Origin: Treponema sp.
GTDB taxonomy: Bacteria; Spirochaetota; Spirochaetia; Treponematales; Treponemataceae
DNA: 13,118 nt
Assembly (NCBI GenBank): GCA_018384055.1
Contig: JAHAZL010000067.1
Location: 1-13,118 of the forward strand
Direction: 5' to 3'
Below are positions 1-7,900 of this stretch, piece by piece. Numbering within the stretch: position 1 is the stretch's first letter; each line of letters opens with the position of its first letter. A program made the position numbers and the translations under genes. A model generated the notes under the pieces. That model did no database searches. It had not been told where the DNA came from and saw nothing but the letters and a program-made list of their open reading frames with translations.

Positions 1-96
1 ATTAACTTCAAAATATTGCCGCCATGTATTTCTTTACCCTTCTTTTAGGTTTAATTAAAATCTGATTTCCGTAAGAATCAAATAATTTTTATTGAT

Positions 97-125
97 TTGA
101 CGAAAAAGCTGGTTGGTGGTATATT
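97..125 (+). promoter_or_regulatory. Sigma-70 promoter of a short orphan transcript
   Basis: TTGACG (97-102) and TATATT (120-125) are separated by exactly 17 bases, a near-consensus housekeeping promoter. The start of transcription would fall at about 131-133. The next feature downstream is a hairpin and then an intrinsic terminator, not a start codon. The match is direct; activity is inferred. Confidence 0.6.
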
Positions 126-131
126 AAAAGA

Positions 132-220
132 AAGGGAGTGCCCGATTCTGTCGGTCGTCTCCACTATTTTGCTATAAAGCCGTCCTAGCTTCGAAAACTG
201 AAAGGGCGGCTTTACTTTTT
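132..220 (+). ncRNA. Putative small structured RNA, about 88 nt, family unknown
   Basis: The stretch between the promoter at 97-125 and the terminator at 176-220 has no plausible reading frame but has structure. GGAG (135-138) pairs with CTCC (159-162) and encloses CCGA (142-145) pairing with TCGG (151-154) over a five-base loop. An unpaired AT-rich linker (about 163-175) leads into the terminator stem. This promoter, 5' hairpin, linker and terminator plan is typical of bacterial small RNAs. I do not recognise the family. It lacks the conserved loop of SRP RNA and the T-loop of tRNA or tmRNA. It lies about 340 bases before a reverse transcriptase relic, but nothing links the two beyond proximity. 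An attenuated leader of a lost gene is an alternative. Confidence 0.45.
176..220 (+). terminator. Intrinsic terminator
   Basis: An 11-bp stem pairs 176-186 (AAAGCCGTCCT) with 203-213 (AGGGCGGCTTT), with one G-U pair. The loop can pair further internally. It is followed by the T-rich tract TTTACTTTTT to 220. This is a strong rho-independent terminator on the + strand. Confidence 0.8.
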
Positions 221-557
221 AACTCTTTCTATCTTTTAAGTAAGAAAGGGCTGTCAGAATGAGAATGGCTAAATCAATAGCCAACGAAAGAATTTCGTAT
301 AAAGTCATTCCGCAAAGCCTCCCTAAAATCAAATTCTGGCAAAACCAGTTGAGTTCGGGAGCCGCCGCCATAGAATCAGGCACTTCCAAAAATCATTGTA
401 ATACATATCTCTTATTTTGTATAGGTGTATGTAAAAATGTCTCAGTATCAGTCTTTTTTTATAAGTGCGCCTGGAGAAAAAACGGGCGCCAAAAAATTGA
501 CTGGCGTGCAAGCCTTGCAACAGATGAACAGCGAACAGTTCTTCTTCAAATAACATA
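221..557. other. Gene-free stretch with no recognised content
   Basis: I find no recognisable protein. A 38-codon frame at 437-553 has a weak AGGTG upstream but no recognisable domain. Longer overlapping frames on both strands also look random. Small inverted repeats (for example CTGG/CCAG near 338-350) are not convincing. The segment is best read as decayed DNA leading into the RT relic. Confidence 0.5.
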
Positions 558-1033
558 ATGCTTAAGGATTTTGCCGAAGAACTGTTCAGTGAATATCAAA
601 AAATCTTGAACGAAAAAAATCCGCAGAAGCACAAAATGCCACAGATAAAGAGTCCCAGAATGAAGTGGACAGCATCCCTTTTTAGTCAGATTGTTAATTA
701 CGAGAATCTTCGTCTTGCATGGCTTAAAGCACGAAAGCGTTGTGTCCTTCCCCCGACCGGGTAATGCATCACGCAATTATGAATGTCCTTGAGCTGGTTT
801 TTGAGAGGCGGTTTATCTTCCAAACTTACGCCTGCCACAAAGAAAAGGGAACCCACGCTGCCGCCTGATGCCTTAAATTTTTGTTTGGTGTAATCGATTC
901 TTATAAAATTGATTTTGAAGGCGATGTGCGCTACATGGATGATACGGTGATTTTTGGCGATTCAATTAAGAACTTAAAAAGAGTTTTTGACGAAGTGGAG
1001 CGTTTTTGCTTTCCAAAACAAAACGCCGAATGA
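558..1033 (+). pseudogene. Degenerate reverse transcriptase (DGR/group II-like clade)
   Basis: Three fragments of one reverse transcriptase survive in order. The first, in the frame starting at 558 (probable original start at 660), contains the N-terminal signature NYENLRLAWLKARKR and stops at 764. The second, in another frame at 767-865, reads HHAIMNVLELVFERRF and then TYACHKEKGTHAAA, the segment preceding the first catalytic aspartate in this RT clade; it is broken by TGA at 866-868. The third, in the same frame after the stop, contains VIDSY and then VRYMDDTVIFGDS, the catalytic YMDD motif (932-943), and ends at TGA 1031-1033. Against a usual length of roughly 300-400 residues, the finger/palm block with the first aspartate, the motif between VIDSY and YMDD, and the thumb are missing. 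It cannot be active. Assignment to the RT superfamily is firm; the DGR versus other subclass is inference. No template/variable repeat pair was seen. Confidence 0.82.
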
Positions 1034-1296
1034 AAAACCCTTTGAAAGAAATCCAGAAAGCCTTTGAAAGGGGTATAATCACCAAAAGAAAGCCGTGGAA
1101 AGGACAAAAGCCGTGTTTGCAGCACGGAAGCTGATAAATGCAGAATACATAGAAACTACGAAAGCATAGGGCTGATTTTTTTGTATAGCCAGTGAATTAG
1201 ATTAGTCAGGCGTTGCCGTTCCTTGAGTTTTTATTCTCTCTGCTGTATCATAAAAAGATAAAAATTGAATTACACTTCATAAAAGGGATTTTATAC
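1034..1296. other. Intergenic stretch between the RT relic and gpsA
   Basis: Bases 1034-1170 give short lysine-rich frames in all phases (for example ARKLINAEYIETTKA ending at a TAG near 1168) that could be further RT or element debris, but none is identifiable. Bases 1170-1296 are AT-rich and should carry the gpsA promoter. I could not pick one -35/-10 pair with confidence. Confidence 0.4.
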
Positions 1297-2355
1297 ATGG
1301 AAACTTTCGAAGTAGGAATTATTGGTGCTGGTGCCTGGGGGACAGCTTTGGGTACCGCACTTGCTGCCGGTGGTCATAGGGTTCAGCTTTGGGCAATGGA
1401 AGAGGATGTAGTTTCTTCTATAAATAATGAACACGAAAACAAGCGCTATCTTCCAGGCTATAAACTCAACGAGACAATGACAGCCTCTGGCGACATCAGG
1501 GAAGTTGCAACAGGAAAGCAGTTCCTCATAATGGGTAGTCCTTCTCTCTATCTTGAATCAACAATCAATAAGTTTACTGATGTTCCAAACATTGCCGACG
1601 GTTCAACAATCATCGGTTCCCTCACAAAGGGATTTGTTCCTGTTGAATCAGGACTTCCAGCCCTTGTTCTTGAAACAATGGAAAAAGCCCTTCCACCTAG
1701 CTACAAGGACGCAACTGTTTACATTGCAGGACCAAGCCATGCAGAAGAAGTTGCAAGCGGAAAAATAACAGGCCTCATTGCAGCAAGTCAGCATCACAGA
1801 AACGCAGTAAAGATGCGTGATCTTTTGCGTGCTGCTCCAAACCTTATGGCTTATGCTTCATTTGATACAATCGGAGTTCAGATATGTGCAGCAGTAAAGA
1901 ATGTTGTTGCCGTTGTATACGGAAGCATGGATGCCCTTGCAGAAAACAGCCCTATCTTCGGAGACAATACAGAAAGCCTTCTTATGGCAGCAGGGCTGAG
2001 CGAAATTCAGCAGCTTGGATTTGCCATGGGTGCAACTCATTCTGCAACCTTCTCTTCAATCAGCGGCGTAGGTGATCTTGATGTTACCTGCAAGTCAAAG
2101 TTCGGACGCAACAGAAGGTTTGGTCAGGACATCATAAAGACAGGCATCCTAAGCCAGTTCAAGGATCTTGATGACCTCATTGCCAATGTAAAGAAAGTAG
2201 GATATCTCCCGGAAGGAGTAATCGCCTGCAAATATGTTCACCAGATTATGGTAGAAAAGAACCTGAAGCTTCCAATCTGCGAAACTTTGTACAAAGTGCT
2301 CAACAAAGAAAAAACTGCAGAAGAATGCCTCAACGAAATTCTTAAGAACGCTTAG
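1297..2355 (+). CDS. gpsA: NAD(P)-dependent glycerol-3-phosphate dehydrogenase
   Basis: GpsA interconverts dihydroxyacetone phosphate and sn-glycerol-3-phosphate in the cytosol, supplying the backbone for phospholipids. The 352-residue protein has the N-terminal Rossmann nucleotide loop GAGAWG (10-15), TKGF with K111, GPSHAEEVA (145-153), the conserved lysine K201 in KNVVAV, and the C-terminal block GVGDLDVTC (257-265) followed by GRNRRFG (270-276). Length and motif order fit the whole family. The frame is open upstream to 1213, but ATG 1297 is preferred: it has AAAAGGGA (1281-1288) at good spacing, and the Rossmann strand begins right after it, whereas the 28 upstream residues are unlike any GpsA N-terminus. 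The GPSHAEEVA motif and MAAGL at 230-234, where the E. coli enzyme has TRGL, suggest a subtype closer to Bacteroidetes-like GpsA. ffh follows after 123 bases without an obvious terminator. Confidence 0.95.
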   Translation: METFEVGIIGAGAWGTALGTALAAGGHRVQLWAMEEDVVSSINNEHENKRYLPGYKLNETMTASGDIREVATGKQFLIMGSPSLYLESTINKFTDVPNIADGSTIIGSLTKGFVPVESGLPALVLETMEKALPPSYKDATVYIAGPSHAEEVASGKITGLIAASQHHRNAVKMRDLLRAAPNLMAYASFDTIGVQICAAVKNVVAVVYGSMDALAENSPIFGDNTESLLMAAGLSEIQQLGFAMGATHSATFSSISGVGDLDVTCKSKFGRNRRFGQDIIKTGILSQFKDLDDLIANVKKVGYLPEGVIACKYVHQIMVEKNLKLPICETLYKVLNKEKTAEECLNEILKNA

Positions 2356-2432
2356 TCGCATCCTTCTCTTGGGGCAAACTGCGACTTGCAACTGAAGGAC
2401 GCACCGGAGCAGGTTTGACCCGGTTCTTTGCG
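2354..2432 (+). other. Structured gpsA-ffh intergenic region
   Basis: AGTCGCA (2354-2360, overlapping the gpsA stop) pairs perfectly with TGCGACT (2380-2386). A second fold follows: CGC-ACCGG (2400-2407) with CCGGT (2420-2424) and GCG (2430-2432) across a five-base bulge. Neither hairpin is followed by a T-run, so this is not a standard terminator. It could stabilise the gpsA mRNA end, act as a processing site, or be incidental. Confidence 0.3.
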
Positions 2433-2478
2433 GGAGCTGATTTTGTAAGTTTTATAAATTTTTAAGGATATAAAAAAA

Positions 2479-3915
2479 ATGCTTGAGAAAATTACAGGAA
2501 CATTCAGCTCAATTGTAAAGACTTTGAGCGGAAAATCATCGATTACAGAAAAGAACATTGAAGAGACAGTTGAACAGATCAAGATGGCTCTTCTTGAAGC
2601 CGATGTTAACCTTCGCGTTGTCCGTCGCTTTGTAAATTCTACAATTGAAGAAGCAAAGGGAGAAAAGGTTCTCAAGGCAGTCGATCCGGGCCAGCAGTTC
2701 GTTAAGATCATCCACGACAAGCTTACGGCAATGCTTGGCGATAAAAAGACAGACCTTGCCCTCAAGGGACCTGATACCCAGTCCGTAATCCTTTTGCTCG
2801 GTTTGCAGGGTGCAGGTAAAACTACCGCCGCCCACAAGCTTGCCGCAAAACTCAAGAAAGACGGACGCCGTCCTTTGCTCGTTGCCTGTGACCTTGTTCG
2901 TCCGGCTGCCGTGGAACAGCTCTGCGTCCTCGGACAGAAAATTGATGTTCCAGTCTACAAGGATGACCAGGCTCTTGCCGATGCTGCCGGAAAAGCAAAT
3001 CCAAAGGCAGCCCTTCGTGTAGCAAACGGTGCCCTTACTTATGCAAAGAAAAACGGTCTTGATACCGTAATCATCGATACTGCAGGTCGCCTTCAGATTG
3101 ACGGCGATATGATGGAAGAACTTGTTCAGATAAAAAAGGAAATGAATCCTGTTGAAACAGTTCTTGTTGCCGATGCAATGACCGGTCAGAATGCCGTAGA
3201 CATTGCAAAGTCTTTTGACGAACAGCTGGGGCTTACAGGAGTAATCCTTACAAAGTTTGACTCTGATGCCCGTGGTGGTGCAGCCCTTTCTTTGAAGTCA
3301 ATTACGGAAAAGCCAATCCTTTTCATCGGTACAGGTGAAAAGACAGAAGATTTTGAACAGTTCCATCCAGAACGCATTGCAGGCCGTATCCTCGGCATGG
3401 GCGATATTGTTTCCCTTGTTGAAAAGGCACAGGAAACTGTTGATCAGGAACAGGCCCTCAAGATGCAGAAGAAAATGCAGAGGAACGAATTCACTCTGCA
3501 GGATATGCTTGAACAGTTTGAACAGGTTGAAAAGATGGGTTCCATGTCAAAGATCATCGACATGATGCCAGGTCTTGCGGGGCAGATCAGCGAAGCACAG
3601 CTTGGACAGGGGCAGGAAGCCATCAAGCATCAGAAGGCAATCATTCAGAGCATGACATACAAGGAAAGGTTGAATCACCTTATCATTGGACCAGCTCGAC
3701 GCAAGAGAATTGCAAAGGGCAGCGGTACTTCGGTGCAGGAAGTAAACAAGCTCATCAAGCAGTTTGAAAAGACAAAGCTTACAATGAAGAAGTTGAGCCG
3801 AAACCGTGGAGCACAGGCAAAGATGATGAATCAGCTTGCCGGTATGGACATGAGCCAGCTTCAGAACATGAAGCTTCCAGGCGGCATGCAGTTGCCTAAG
3901 GGATTCCATTTCTAA
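2479..3915 (+). CDS. ffh: Signal recognition particle GTPase Ffh/SRP54
   Basis: Ffh binds 4.5S RNA and the signal sequences of nascent membrane proteins, then docks with FtsY to deliver ribosomes to the translocon. The 478-residue protein has all three domains. The N domain (about 1-95) is a helical bundle with the ALLEADVN motif (37-44). The G domain includes the P-loop GLQGAGKTT (108-116), DLVRPAA (138-144), DTAGR (200-204), TKFDSDARGG (258-267, usually TKLDGDARGG) and the closing GTGEK (284-288). The methionine-rich M domain (about 325-478) carries MMPG, SMTYKER (391-397) and the RNA-binding RRKRIAKGSG (407-416), and ends with a Met/Gln/Gly-rich tail. ATG 2479 is preceded by AAGGA (2463-2467) and starts exactly at the family N-terminus (MLEKITG). 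The gene may be cotranscribed with gpsA. No 4.5S RNA gene is recognisable nearby. Confidence 0.97.
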   Translation: MLEKITGTFSSIVKTLSGKSSITEKNIEETVEQIKMALLEADVNLRVVRRFVNSTIEEAKGEKVLKAVDPGQQFVKIIHDKLTAMLGDKKTDLALKGPDTQSVILLLGLQGAGKTTAAHKLAAKLKKDGRRPLLVACDLVRPAAVEQLCVLGQKIDVPVYKDDQALADAAGKANPKAALRVANGALTYAKKNGLDTVIIDTAGRLQIDGDMMEELVQIKKEMNPVETVLVADAMTGQNAVDIAKSFDEQLGLTGVILTKFDSDARGGAALSLKSITEKPILFIGTGEKTEDFEQFHPERIAGRILGMGDIVSLVEKAQETVDQEQALKMQKKMQRNEFTLQDMLEQFEQVEKMGSMSKIIDMMPGLAGQISEAQLGQGQEAIKHQKAIIQSMTYKERLNHLIIGPARRKRIAKGSGTSVQEVNKLIKQFEKTKLTMKKLSRNRGAQAKMMNQLAGMDMSQLQNMKLPGGMQLPKGFHF

Positions 3916-3935
3916 TTGAATCAGATTGAAGTTTC

Positions 3936-4091
3936 AGTCTGCAAAAATAAGGGATGACCAATAAGTTCAAAAAGTGTCATTTTCGGCCATCTTGACCCGA
4001 AAATCCATTTAATTGCAATTCAAGAGATTGCCGTGTCGAGCACGGCAATGATTCATACTTATTGGGCAGCCCCTTTGAAATTTTTCAGACT
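3936..4091. repeat. Large imperfect palindrome with nested hairpins
   Basis: The ffh-CBM48 convergent gap holds nested inverted repeats that together span 156 bases. The outer arms are AGTCTG (3936-3941) with CAGACT (4086-4091), and AAAAAT (3943-3948) with ATTTTT (4080-4085). The central arms 3951-3965 and 4058-4072 make 13 Watson-Crick pairs and two A-G mismatches. Inside are an 8-bp stem (ATTTTCGG 3979-3986 with CCGAAAAT 3997-4004) and a 9-bp stem (ATTGCCGTG 4027-4035 with CACGGCAAT 4041-4049). The result is a three-way junction if transcribed. A-rich and T-rich outer flanks would also let it work as a bidirectional terminator between the two convergent genes. A miniature transposon-like repeat or a structured RNA are the alternatives. 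Confidence 0.5.
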
Positions 4092-4096
4092 ATTGA

Positions 4097-4819
4097 TTAA
4101 TCAACGATAAGAAGGGATGCTATCTTTCCTTCTTCGGTATAGCACCGTTCAGGATTTCCCTTGTCAGGGAAAGAAGTAATTCCTGTATAGAATGCGTATT
4201 CATATTTTCCTGGTGGAAGTGGAAGGGCAAATTCATAGAGTCCAGGAGAGACTTCCGTCATCCTGTAAATCCAGCTGTCCCAGTTTGTAAAATTTCCGCC
4301 AACGCGAACCTGTTCTCCGGTTTTTCCCCTGTATACGAAATGAACAAGTCCATCGTCATGCTTTTCTGTTACTGGAGGTATGTATCTCGAAGCGTCAAGA
4401 TGTGAAAGGGTAAGGTTTGCATCCCTATTGTAAATGGAGTCTGGGTTGTATGGGTCCACAGTCCAGAGTCCGTCAATTACAAGCCTATAGTTGAGTGCAA
4501 GGACATTTTTAGGCAACTTCATGATGAAGAAGCATAGTGAACCGGACTCCTTGTATTCCATGTCCATGAATTTCTTGATTTGGAAGGAATGGATTGTCTT
4601 GTATTCTTCAAAATCAAATGCGATTCCAATGTGGCGGAAGTTGTGTTCAGCAGTAAAAACTGCATAGTCTCCTTTGATGTAAGGAGCGCCAACAGAGTCG
4701 ATGGAATTAACGATTTCTGCATAGTCCAGCTGATCATCGGTTAAATGCTTGCTGACTTCGGCTGCAAATGACATTCCTGCCAATAAAAACATTGCAACGA
4801 AAATGAAAACTCTTTTCAT
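4097..4819 (-). CDS. Exported protein with two CBM48/AMPK-type glycogen-binding-like domains
   Basis: From ATG 4819 the protein has 240 residues, starting with a signal peptide (MKRVFIFVAM..., hydrophobic 4-19, likely cleavage after SFA or SFAA near 19-20). It should therefore be periplasmic or envelope-associated. The C-terminal part (about 155-240) is a clear early-set fold of the CBM48 type: VRVGGNFTNW (171-180), MTEVSPGLYEFALPLPPGKY (187-206) and YAF, the pattern by which AMPK-beta and glycogen-branching enzymes bind alpha-glucans. The first part (about 50-140), with LNYRLVIDGLWTVDPYNP, resembles a second, more diverged copy. No catalytic domain is present. Sugar binding is inferred from the family, and many CBM48-like domains are structural only. 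The frame extends upstream to a TTG at 4867, but the signal peptide argues for 4819. The ribosome binding site is weak. It is divergent from the flcA-like gene and convergent with ffh. Confidence 0.82.
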   Translation of the reverse strand: MKRVFIFVAMFLLAGMSFAAEVSKHLTDDQLDYAEIVNSIDSVGAPYIKGDYAVFTAEHNFRHIGIAFDFEEYKTIHSFQIKKFMDMEYKESGSLCFFIMKLPKNVLALNYRLVIDGLWTVDPYNPDSIYNRDANLTLSHLDASRYIPPVTEKHDDGLVHFVYRGKTGEQVRVGGNFTNWDSWIYRMTEVSPGLYEFALPLPPGKYEYAFYTGITSFPDKGNPERCYTEEGKIASLLIVD

Positions 4820-4935
4820 ATATATATGGTCGGCATTTGATGAATGACACTTTAGTAAAATGAACAATTGTTTTCATATATAAATGTGTGGATGGCGAAA
4901 TATAAATTCCTAAACTCAACTTTGTTTACTGCCGA

Positions 4936-4972
4936 TATAATCTTGAAACCTTGTTTGTTTGAGGAGTATAAT
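4936..4972 (+). promoter_or_regulatory. Two overlapping promoter candidates for the flcA-like gene
   Basis: Two exact TATAAT boxes lie upstream of ATG 4979. The first (4936-4941) has no good -35; it would start transcription near 4948 and leave a leader containing the GAGGAG ribosome site (4961-4966). The second (4967-4972) has TTGAAA (4943-4948) 18 bases upstream and would start transcription at about 4979, on the start codon itself, giving a leaderless message. Confidence 0.45.
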
Positions 4973-4978
4973 TTACCC

Positions 4979-7900
4979 ATGCCAGGACTTAAACAGCTGC
5001 AGCAATTTAATTCGGATATAATGACTCTCGGTGATGAAGTAAAAATTCGTGCTGCACGTGGCGAAAAACCTGTAACCGTAAGCATTCCGCGCAATGTTGC
5101 GGATGTAGACGATTCAGACGAATTCCTCAACGGTCTCCCAATGCTTTCTGAGGAAGATCAGGCTCAGGCAGATGCTGCTCAGAAAGAAAAAGAACGCGAA
5201 GCAAATGACTTTTCGGAATTCATGGATGACGGCAAGGAAGAAACAGAGGAAGATACAGCAAAGGCAGCTCCAAAACAGGAATCTGCAGTTCCAGATATGT
5301 CGGACCTTCTCCCATCAGGCGGAGACATGGATCTTGGTGACTTTGACTTAAGCGATTTTGAAGAAAAGGCTCCGGAGCCGGAAGTTGAGTCAGAACCAGA
5401 GGAAGTTGCAATCGAGGATATGGACCTTGATTCGCTTCTTGCTTTCACAGAAACTCCAAAAAAAACTGAAACAGAAGAAGAGCCTTCGGTTTTCAATCCT
5501 TCAGACAGACCTCAGAAAACAATTGATACTCCTGCAGGAAAGGCTTCGGACAGTATTTTTGAAGAAGTGCCTTCAGCAGAACCAATTGATGACAGTCTTT
5601 TTTCATCGCCAATTTCTGAGGAACCTTCAAACCAGGCATTCGACACATCCCTTTTTGATATGCCTGTAGAAAATGCGGAACCTGCAGAACCTCTTCCAGA
5701 ACTGGATGAAAGTTCCCTCATGAGTACGCTTGGTAGTATCGGTGAACTTAATGATGTCCCGGAATCAGAGGTTGTAGAGGCAGAAGCACCTTCCCTTGAA
5801 GAAATTACAGAAGCAATTCCGTCAGTAGATGATGCTTTTTCTTTTGAACTTCCTGAAGAACCAGAGGCAGCACCCGCAGAATCTTTCTCAACAGACGATG
5901 ACCTTACTGAAGGTGCATCTTTTGATGCCGGAGATTTTGATTTTTCACTCGATGCAGATCCAGCTGCAGATGCCATTGCCGCCGAAAACATTCTTTCGGC
6001 AGATGATGTTTCCGGTGTTGATTCAATTCCTTCTCTGGATGATTCCCTTGATGCTACTGCTTCACTGGACGAAACTGCTGCAGATGATGCATCAATGGGA
6101 GACTCCCTTGATCTTCCTTCATTTGACGATATTCCTTCAGAAGAAACTCCGGCAGCAAATTTTTCTGCAGAAGACATTCCTTCCGAAGAAACACCAGTTG
6201 CAGGAGCAAATGATTACTTTGACGGTGACTTTGAAGATCCAAACGATGACTTCAAAACTACAGAAAGCCTAAGCCTCAATGACGATATTCCGACTGAATT
6301 CAACGAGATTCCGGATCTTGCAAACATGCCTGTTGAAGAAACTCGGTCAGAAGAAAAGGCAGAATCACCATCAGAATCTCTTGGAACAGCAGAAGACTTT
6401 GATGTTGCTTCCCTTGACCTTCCTGATTTTGGAACAGAAGATTCCTCTTCAGAAACTTCTGATACAGGAATGGATTTGAGTGACTTCAACCTTCCTGATG
6501 CTCCGGCAAATTCAGCTTCGGACACAACAAATGAATCCTCAACTGACGGCTTTGACTCAGTTCCAGCATCAGAAACTTCTTCTGGCGATGCATTCTCAGC
6601 GGACGGACTCGATGATCTCCCTGATTTTGGAGACCCTTCTTCAGATTCTTCATCAGGCCTTTCAATGGATTTTGGCGGTGATTTCGGAACAGATTCGCTT
6701 GATGCAGCTCCAGCTCCTATGGAATCCCTTTCTCCAGAAGAAACAGTTCCTGAAGACATTGGTTCAAGCGAAACTTTTGATACAAGCGACATCAATGATC
6801 TTGATTTCAGCGGAGAAGAAAACTCTGACTTTGCACTCGGTTCCATCGATGGCGGAGAAGGAGACGATGAATTCAACATCCCTGGATTCTCAGATACAGT
6901 AACGGCAAACTTTGACAAAAAGCCTCAGGTTGCAACTCCAGATTTCTCTGGTGCTGCAGAACTCAACGAAAAGGACAAGCCAAAGAATACATTTACTGAT
7001 GCCGAATACAAGCGCTTCCTCAAGAACCTCGGTACATATCCTCTCAACGTGCGCATAGCACTTGAAGACTTTGTCGTAAAGAATGAATTTACAGACGATG
7101 CAATTTTCGCAGTTCTTGAAAAGGTCCTCAGAAAAGCTCCTGCCCGTCAGGTTGCAACAGACCTTGAAAAGCTTCTTGATATTTCCCTTGATGTTCCTCG
7201 TGACTTTGAACGCCGTTCAGCAGAAGAATATGAAGCCTACAAGAAGTCAATTGAATATCAGCTCAAGAACAAGATAATCCCGGGTGCAATTATGACAGCC
7301 GTTGCTGCCGTTCTTGTATTCTGTATCTTTACCCTTACAAATACTTTCATCTACAAGCCTATCCGTGCAAACAACCTTTACAAGCAGGGATATGCATTGC
7401 TTCAGGACAGCCAGTATCCACAGTCAGAAGAAAGATTCAACCAGGCCCTTACATTCAAACCCGTAAAGAAATGGTTCTATAATTATGCAGAAGGTTACCG
7501 CGACCACAAGCAGTATGACCGCAGCCGCATGATGTACAAGGCAATCCTCAAGCGTTATGATCACGAAAAGAAAGCGGGTCTCGATTGGGCTAAAATGGAA
7601 TCGGAAGATCTGTACAACTACGAAGAAAGCGAAAGAATCCTCAAAAGGGAAGTGCTTGACTACCATATCAATGATGCAGAAGCAATACTTGCCCTCGGCG
7701 ATCTTTACCTTGACTGGGCAACAGACAGCAATGCAGAAAAGTATCCTCTTGCAAAGCAGAACTACGACCTTCTCGTAGAGTTGCACGGATCAAACAATCT
7801 TTATCTTTCGCGTCAGATGAGATATTTCATCAGAACGGACAACCTCCGTCAGGTTCTCATGTACAAGGAAATGTTCATGAACCAGAAGAAGGCTCTCCAG

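Noticed and set aside
134..170. tRNA or tmRNA 3' end, suggested by TCTCCACTA
   Set aside because: There is no GTTCRANNC T-loop, acceptor pairing or CCA. The segment fits better as part of a short hairpin RNA.
437..553. A 38-codon frame before the RT relic as an accessory gene
   Set aside because: The ribosome site is weak, no family is recognisable, and the surrounding DNA is decayed.
221..1212. Functional diversity-generating retroelement or retron
   Set aside because: The RT is broken, no template/variable repeat pair or variable protein gene is visible, and no retron msr-msd fold could be drawn.
1213..1296. Upstream extension of gpsA from the frame's first ATG
   Set aside because: It would add 28 residues ahead of the Rossmann fold and ignore the well-placed AAAAGGGA before ATG 1297.
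2387..2460. 4.5S SRP RNA gene next to ffh
   Set aside because: The conserved apical loop sequence (GGAAGCAGCC-like) is absent from both strands of this gap.
5512..6918. Long serine-rich open frames on the minus strand (5512-6177 and 6214-6918)
   Set aside because: They mirror the acidic low-complexity codons of the flcA-like gene, whose reverse complement reads as Ser-rich frames without stops. They have no ribosome site or domain.
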